Below, piece by piece: positions 5,254 to 10,414 of a stretch of DNA of 10,414 bases; the stretch's first letter is position 1, and each line of letters starts with the position of its first letter. Both the position numbers and the translations under genes were made by a program. The stretch is from AWTP1-13 sp035253505 (GTDB taxonomy: Bacteria > Pseudomonadota > Alphaproteobacteria > Rhizobiales > Hyphomicrobiaceae): assembly GCA_035253505.1 (NCBI GenBank), contig DATFCC010000337.1, positions 1 to 10,414 on the forward strand, in the 5' to 3' direction. The notes under the pieces are model-generated. The model was not told the DNA's origin. It saw nothing but the letters and a program-made list of their open reading frames with translations, and did not search any database.

Positions 5254-6594
5254 GTGTCCCATCCCTCTCCTTCACCCCTATCGGCGGGCAGGGCAAGGGC
5301 CCTGTCGGGTCGGGTGCGGGTGCCGGGAGACAAATCCATATCGCATCGCGCCCTGATGTTCGGAGCGCTGGCGACGGGTCGCACCCGTATTACGGGCCTG
5401 CTCGAGGGGGAGGACGTCCTCAATACGGCCAAGGCCCTGCAGGCCATGGGCTGCCCGGTGCGCAAGGCCGGCGCCGTCTGGGAGGTGCTGGGCCGGGGCA
5501 TCGGAGGGCTTGCACGGCCCGAAGAGCCGCTCGACTTCGGCAATTCGGGGACGGGCGTGCGCCTGATGATGGGCGTGCTTGCCGGCCATGACATGCGCGT
5601 TGAGCTCACCGGCGATGCGTCGCTCTCGCGCCGGCCCATGGGGCGCGTGCTGACGCCGCTGCGGCAGATGGGGCTCGAAACGGACGAGGGCAAGGACCAG
5701 CTGCCGCTGACCATCCGCGGCAGTGCCGACCTGCTGCCGATCGAGTACCGGTTGCCGGTCGCCTCGGCGCAAATCAAGTCGGCCGTGCTGCTCGCCGGCT
5801 TGCACGCCGCCGGCGAGACGACCGTGGTGGAGACCGAGGCCACGCGGGACCACACCGAGCGCATGCTGCGGCACTTCGGTGCCCGCGTCGGCGTAACGGA
5901 GCGCGATGGCTTGCGCCGGATAACCGTGGCGGGAGAAGGCGAGCTCGCAGGCCGCGACGTCGACGTGCCGGGCGATCCGAGCTCGGCATCGTTTGCAGCC
6001 GCGGCCGCCCTGATCGTGCCGGGATCGGAGGTGGCCATCGAGGGGGTGCTCGTCAACCCGACGCGCACCGGCTTCTACGTTACGCTGCGCGAGATGGGTG
6101 CCGACATCCAGTTCAGCCGCGAGCGCGATCAGGGCGGCGAGCCGGTTGCCGACGTCCTCGTGCGGCACTCGCGGCTGAAGGGCGTGCGCGTTCCGCCCGA
6201 GCGCGCGCCCAGCATGATAGACGAGTATCCGATCCTGGCCTGCCTTGCCGCCTTCGCCGAAGGCGAAACGCGCATGGAAGGGCTAGGCGAGCTCAAGGTG
6301 AAGGAAAGCGATCGCCTTGCCGCCACCGCCGCGGGCCTCACGGCCAACGGCGTCGAGGCGAAGGTGCAAGGCGATGCCTTGATCGTCGGCGGCGGCGCCG
6401 GCGTGCGCGGTGGCGGCACGGTGGCGACGCACCTTGATCACCGCATCGCCATGGCGTTCCTCGTGCTGGGCCTGGGCGCCGACCGTCCCGTCACCGTCGA
6501 CGACGCAGACACGATCGCCACCAGCTTTCCCGAGTTTCGCAGCCTGATGGAGGGGCTGGGCGCCACCTTCACCGTGCCAGGGGCCGTGCGGTGA
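5254..6594 (+). CDS. aroA: 3-phosphoshikimate 1-carboxyvinyltransferase (EPSP synthase)
   Basis: This enzyme transfers the enolpyruvyl group of phosphoenolpyruvate to shikimate-3-phosphate, the sixth step of the shikimate pathway, in the cytoplasm. The chosen GTG start gives 446 residues and the N-terminus VSHPSP, matching the MSH start of related proteins. Substrate-binding PGDKSISHR is at 24-32, LDFGNSGTGVRL at 93-104, GDASLSRRPMGR at 120-131 and SAQIKSAVLLAG at 171-182. Catalytic Asp323 is in SMIDEYPILA and Glu351 in KVKESDR; HLDHRIAM lies near the C-terminus. By sequence it is close to the Agrobacterium CP4 enzyme throughout. At the position of CP4 Ala100, however, it has Gly99, the residue found in ordinary glyphosate-sensitive enzymes. 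The frame is intact and full length. It is separated from cmk by a REP-like element and may be co-transcribed with it. Confidence 0.97.
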   Translation: MSHPSPSPLSAGRARALSGRVRVPGDKSISHRALMFGALATGRTRITGLLEGEDVLNTAKALQAMGCPVRKAGAVWEVLGRGIGGLARPEEPLDFGNSGTGVRLMMGVLAGHDMRVELTGDASLSRRPMGRVLTPLRQMGLETDEGKDQLPLTIRGSADLLPIEYRLPVASAQIKSAVLLAGLHAAGETTVVETEATRDHTERMLRHFGARVGVTERDGLRRITVAGEGELAGRDVDVPGDPSSASFAAAAALIVPGSEVAIEGVLVNPTRTGFYVTLREMGADIQFSRERDQGGEPVADVLVRHSRLKGVRVPPERAPSMIDEYPILACLAAFAEGETRMEGLGELKVKESDRLAATAAGLTANGVEAKVQGDALIVGGGAGVRGGGTVATHLDHRIAMAFLVLGLGADRPVTVDDADTIATSFPEFRSLMEGLGATFTVPGAVR

Positions 6595-6620
6595 TGGTCG
6601 CCTCGATCTATGGGCACGGG

Positions 6621-6737
6621 TCCCCCTCTCCTCGTTCTTACGGGGAGAGGGTCGGGATGAGGCGCAGCAAAGGGCGTCGGCGCAACTTTCCGCCTCTCAC
6701 CCTAACCCTCTCCCCACTGAAGAGTGGGGAGAGAGGG
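6621..6737. repeat. REP-like inverted palindromic element (two units)
   Basis: The gap between aroA and cmk holds two hairpin-forming units in inverted orientation. Unit 1 pairs 6624-6634 with 6641-6651 (11 bp including one G-T pair, loop TTCTTA). Unit 2 pairs 6708-6718 with 6723-6733 (11 perfect bp, loop GAAG). The flanks are also related: GGGGAGAGGGTCGGGATGAG after unit 1 resembles the reverse complement of CTCACCCTAACCCTCTCCCC in unit 2. This CCCTCTCCCC / GGGGAGAGGG type recurs in many rhizobial genomes, and a two-unit inverted layout is typical of REPIN/BIME elements. As RNA it may act as a stabilising or attenuating hairpin between the two genes. There is no T-tract, so it is not a classical terminator. 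Confidence 0.8.
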
Positions 6738-6760
6738 CCGGTAGCGGCAGGGGTGCGCCC

Positions 6761-7399
6761 ATGATCATCGCCATCGACGGGCCGGCCGCTTCGGGCAAGG
6801 GCACGCTCGCCAAGCGCATTGCCGGGCACTTCGGCCTTCACCATCTCGACACGGGCCTGCTCTATCGCGCCGTCGCCCGCGACGTGCGCCGCCAGGGCGG
6901 CGCGCTGGACGACGCGGAGGCGGCCGTGAAGGCGGCCCGCGAGCTCGATCCCGGCACGCTGGACGACCCGGCGCTACGTGGCCGCGGGGCGGGCGAGGCA
7001 GCCTCGATCGTGGCACGCGTCGCCGAGGTGCGCGCGGCGCTGCGCGACCTGCAACGCAGGTTCGCCCTGCAGCCGCCGGGCGCCGTGCTGGATGGGCGCG
7101 ACATCGGCACCGTGGTCTGCCCCGATGCCGACATCAAGATTTACGTAACCGCGGCGCCGGATGTGCGCGCCAGGCGGCGGTTCCTGGAGCTCGAGGGCCG
7201 CGGCGAGACTGCCACCTTCGAGGAGATACTGGCCGACATTCACCGCCGCGACGAACGCGACGCTGCCCGCGAGGCATCGCCCATGCGGCCGGCCCCAGAC
7301 GCCTTCTTGCTGGACACCAGCAATTTGGATATAGAAGCGGCGTTCGATACCGCCGTCGGTGTCATCCTCGGGAAGGCAGGCCAGCGCGGGCGCGCCTGA
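6761..7399 (+). CDS. cmk: Cytidylate kinase (CMP/dCMP kinase)
   Basis: This 212-residue cytoplasmic kinase phosphorylates CMP and dCMP with ATP, feeding CTP and dCTP synthesis. The P-loop GPAASGKGT is at 7-15. LDTGLLYRA (29-37) contains the Asp and Arg of the nucleotide-binding region. DGRDIGTVVCPDADIKIYV starts at 111 and is diagnostic for bacterial Cmk. The LID region RRDERD is at 162-167, followed by SPMRPAPDA (173-181). It is slightly shorter than the 227-residue E. coli enzyme, as is usual in alphaproteobacteria. The start is an ATG directly after GGGGTGCGCCC; the ribosome site is not strong. Its position between aroA and rpsA is conserved in proteobacteria. No separate promoter was recognised, so expression from the aroA promoter across the REP-like element is likely. 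Confidence 0.97.
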   Translation: MIIAIDGPAASGKGTLAKRIAGHFGLHHLDTGLLYRAVARDVRRQGGALDDAEAAVKAARELDPGTLDDPALRGRGAGEAASIVARVAEVRAALRDLQRRFALQPPGAVLDGRDIGTVVCPDADIKIYVTAAPDVRARRRFLELEGRGETATFEEILADIHRRDERDAAREASPMRPAPDAFLLDTSNLDIEAAFDTAVGVILGKAGQRGRA

Positions 7400-7487
7400 A
7401 AAGGGCATAGCTCCAATCAAGCTGGCATACGGATGCATCGGCGGGTGAACTCACGCAATCATGGGCGCGGAGCTTGGATTGGGGGCA

Positions 7488-7502
7488 TGTGCCGCAGGCA
7501 CA
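7488..7502 (+). promoter_or_regulatory. Small hairpin in the rpsA leader
   Basis: TGTGCC and GGCACA form a 6-bp perfect stem around the loop GCA, about 57 bases before the rpsA start codon. S1 represses its own translation through leader structure in E. coli, so a structured leader would fit. The stem is short and could be chance in GC-rich DNA. I found no convincing sigma-70 promoter in the gap 7400-7559. Confidence 0.3.
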
Positions 7503-7559
7503 GCCGACGCATTCCGGCGGCCGCGATCCCGTCGCAGCATGCATGGAGCAGGAGCAGGA

Positions 7560-9305
<1,746 letters not shown>

Positions 9306-9332
9306 CCTGGCCACCGCCTGTGCGGCGCACCG

Positions 9333-9346
9333 CCAACCTAGGTTGG
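9333..9346. repeat. Perfect 14-bp palindrome after rpsA
   Basis: CCAACCTAGGTTGG is its own reverse complement and lies 27 bases past the rpsA stop. An alternative fold pairs GCACC (9327-9331) with GGTGC (9345-9349) and AACC with GGTT, leaving GCC bulged. There is no T-tract. It could be a protein-binding dyad, or a cruciform or RNA hairpin marking the rpsA 3' end; the role is unknown. Confidence 0.45.
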
Positions 9347-9470
9347 TGCCCGCAACGGCGGCGGCGCCTGCAGAAGACGACATCACCGCGGCCGGGTCAT
9401 CTTGGCGATCGATCCGGCCCTGGCAGATGGGGTGCCGCCCGCACCTGGACAGATGCGAGGGTCAAACCCG

Positions 9471-10406
9471 ATGGCGTTCGAGACCGAGACCGTCCTTGAT
9501 CGCCGGCGCCTGCGCCGGCGTTTGTCGTTGTGGCGGGCGCTGGGCATCCTGGCCGCGTTGATTGCCTTCGGTGCCATCGCCTTCGCATCCGCCGAGCGGA
9601 TCGGGCTCACCGAGCGGCGGCAGATCGCGCGCGTCAGCATCGAAGGCTTCGTCAGCGAGAACCGCGAGCAATTGAAGCTGCTGAAACGGCTGGCCGAGAA
9701 CAAGCAGGTCGCAGCCGTGATCGTCTTCGTCAACAGTCCCGGCGGAACGACGACGGGGGGCGAAGCGCTCTTCGAGGCCATTCGCGATCTGGCGAAGGTG
9801 AAGCCGGTGGTGGGCCAGTTCGGCACCGTGGCCGCGTCGGCCGCCTATATCGCCGGCCTGGCCACGGACCATATCGTGGCCCGCGGCAACACCGTTACCG
9901 GCTCCGTGGGTGTGATCTTCCAGTGGCCCGACGTGTCCCAGCTCATGGACAAGATCGGCGTCAAGATGAACGAGATCAAGAGCGGCCCGCTGAAGGCCAA
10001 TCCGTCGCCCTTCCAGCCGGTCGACGACGCCGGCAAGGCCGCCGCCGAGCAGATGGTGGCCGAATCGCAGCGCTGGTTCGTGGCGTTGGTGGCCAGCCGC
10101 CGCGGTATCGATACGGCCGGCGTCGCCGGGCTGGAGCAGGGGCGGGTCTATTCCGGACGCGAGGCGCTGGCCAACAAGCTTGTCGACCAGATCGGCGGCG
10201 AGCCGGAAGCCGTCAAATACCTGGAGGAGAAGCGCAGCGTCCCGAAGGGGCTCAAGGTTGTCGAGTTCAAGCCGAGGCGCGAAGGCAGATGGGGCCTGGT
10301 GGATGTGTCGATGGCAGCGCTGGCACAGCTTTTCAACGTTGAGGATGCGCTCGGACGATTGCGCCTTGACGGCCTGGTATCGCTTTGGCAGGCTTCGGAA
10401 AGATGA
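9471..10406 (+). CDS. sppA: Signal peptide peptidase SppA, short (36-kDa) type
   Basis: This membrane-anchored serine protease of the S49 family cleaves leftover signal peptides in the cytoplasmic membrane. The 311-residue length is that of the single-domain form, as in Bacillus, not the 67-kDa two-domain E. coli form. A basic N-terminus (DRRRLRRRLSLWR) precedes one transmembrane helix at about 22-41, which leaves the catalytic domain outside the cytoplasm. VFVNSPGGTTTGGEAL (86-101) is the S49 oxyanion and substrate region. By alignment the nucleophile is Ser123 in TVAASAAYIAG and the general base Lys170 in NEIKSGPLKANPSPF. Ala-Ala follows Ser123 where Bacillus SppA has Gly-Gly. I chose the ATG at 9471 because GAGGG lies nine bases upstream and the protein begins at its conserved basic stretch; the frame stays open back to 9402. 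It lies 165 bp after rpsA and ends just before the window edge. Confidence 0.95.
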   Translation: MAFETETVLDRRRLRRRLSLWRALGILAALIAFGAIAFASAERIGLTERRQIARVSIEGFVSENREQLKLLKRLAENKQVAAVIVFVNSPGGTTTGGEALFEAIRDLAKVKPVVGQFGTVAASAAYIAGLATDHIVARGNTVTGSVGVIFQWPDVSQLMDKIGVKMNEIKSGPLKANPSPFQPVDDAGKAAAEQMVAESQRWFVALVASRRGIDTAGVAGLEQGRVYSGREALANKLVDQIGGEPEAVKYLEEKRSVPKGLKVVEFKPRREGRWGLVDVSMAALAQLFNVEDALGRLRLDGLVSLWQASER

Positions 10407-10414
10407 GGCAATAC

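Noticed and set aside
5278..6168. Minus-strand open frames of about 300 codons opposite aroA (5112-6068 and 5278-6168).
   Set aside because: They are antisense to EPSP synthase; low-complexity composition, no domain and no credible start.
6608..6740. An intrinsic terminator for aroA formed by the two hairpins.
   Set aside because: Neither hairpin is followed by a run of T. The inverted two-unit layout and related flanks fit a dispersed REP-like repeat better.

Overview
The window looks like a piece of chromosome from a GC-rich alphaproteobacterium, most likely of the Hyphomicrobiales (Rhizobiales) or a near relative. This rests on three things: the gene order aroA - cmk - rpsA - sppA preceded by a divergent FYDLN-type (TIGR02300-like) gene, which I know as an alphaproteobacterial arrangement; an EPSP synthase of the Agrobacterium CP4 sequence type; and a dispersed CCCTCTCCCC/GGGGAGAGGG palindromic repeat of a kind common in rhizobial genomes. 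The genus cannot be named from the sequence alone.

Left part (about 1-4614): a drug-efflux locus. On the minus strand, in transcription order, are an EmrA/HlyD-type periplasmic adaptor (start corrected to 3815), an EmrB-type 14-helix MFS exporter (GTG start at 2562) and a short-chain dehydrogenase/reductase. A TetR/AcrR-type repressor gene is divergent on the plus strand. The intergenic stretch 3849-3924 is the most carefully built piece of DNA here. Two 19-bp palindromic operators that differ at one base flank a pair of superimposed, face-to-face sigma-70 promoters, so each operator lies just downstream of one promoter and just upstream of the other. The simplest reading is that the TetR protein represses both itself and the pump operon until a ligand releases it.

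Middle (4640-5253): the tetR gene converges on a small zinc-ribbon/FYDLN-family protein with a very acidic tail. Its start and the aroA promoter are divergent across about 210 bp, with a TTGACA box facing each way.

Right part (5254-10406): core genes on the plus strand. aroA (EPSP synthase, GTG start) is followed by a REP-like inverted repeat element, then cmk (CMP/dCMP kinase), rpsA (ribosomal protein S1 with six S1 repeats) and a complete short-type sppA (signal peptide peptidase). The gaps of about 160-166 bp between these genes hold the REP element, a possible leader hairpin before rpsA and a perfect 14-bp palindrome after it. Related genomes often carry ihfB just downstream of sppA, which would be the first gene past the right edge.

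I found no RNA gene, CRISPR array, insertion sequence, phage gene or broken gene. No gap without a gene exceeds 300 bp. Bases 1-98, downstream of the dehydrogenase, hold no gene and no convincing terminator. I see no evidence for a wholly new system; the findings are about regulatory architecture, start sites and residue-level features of known families.
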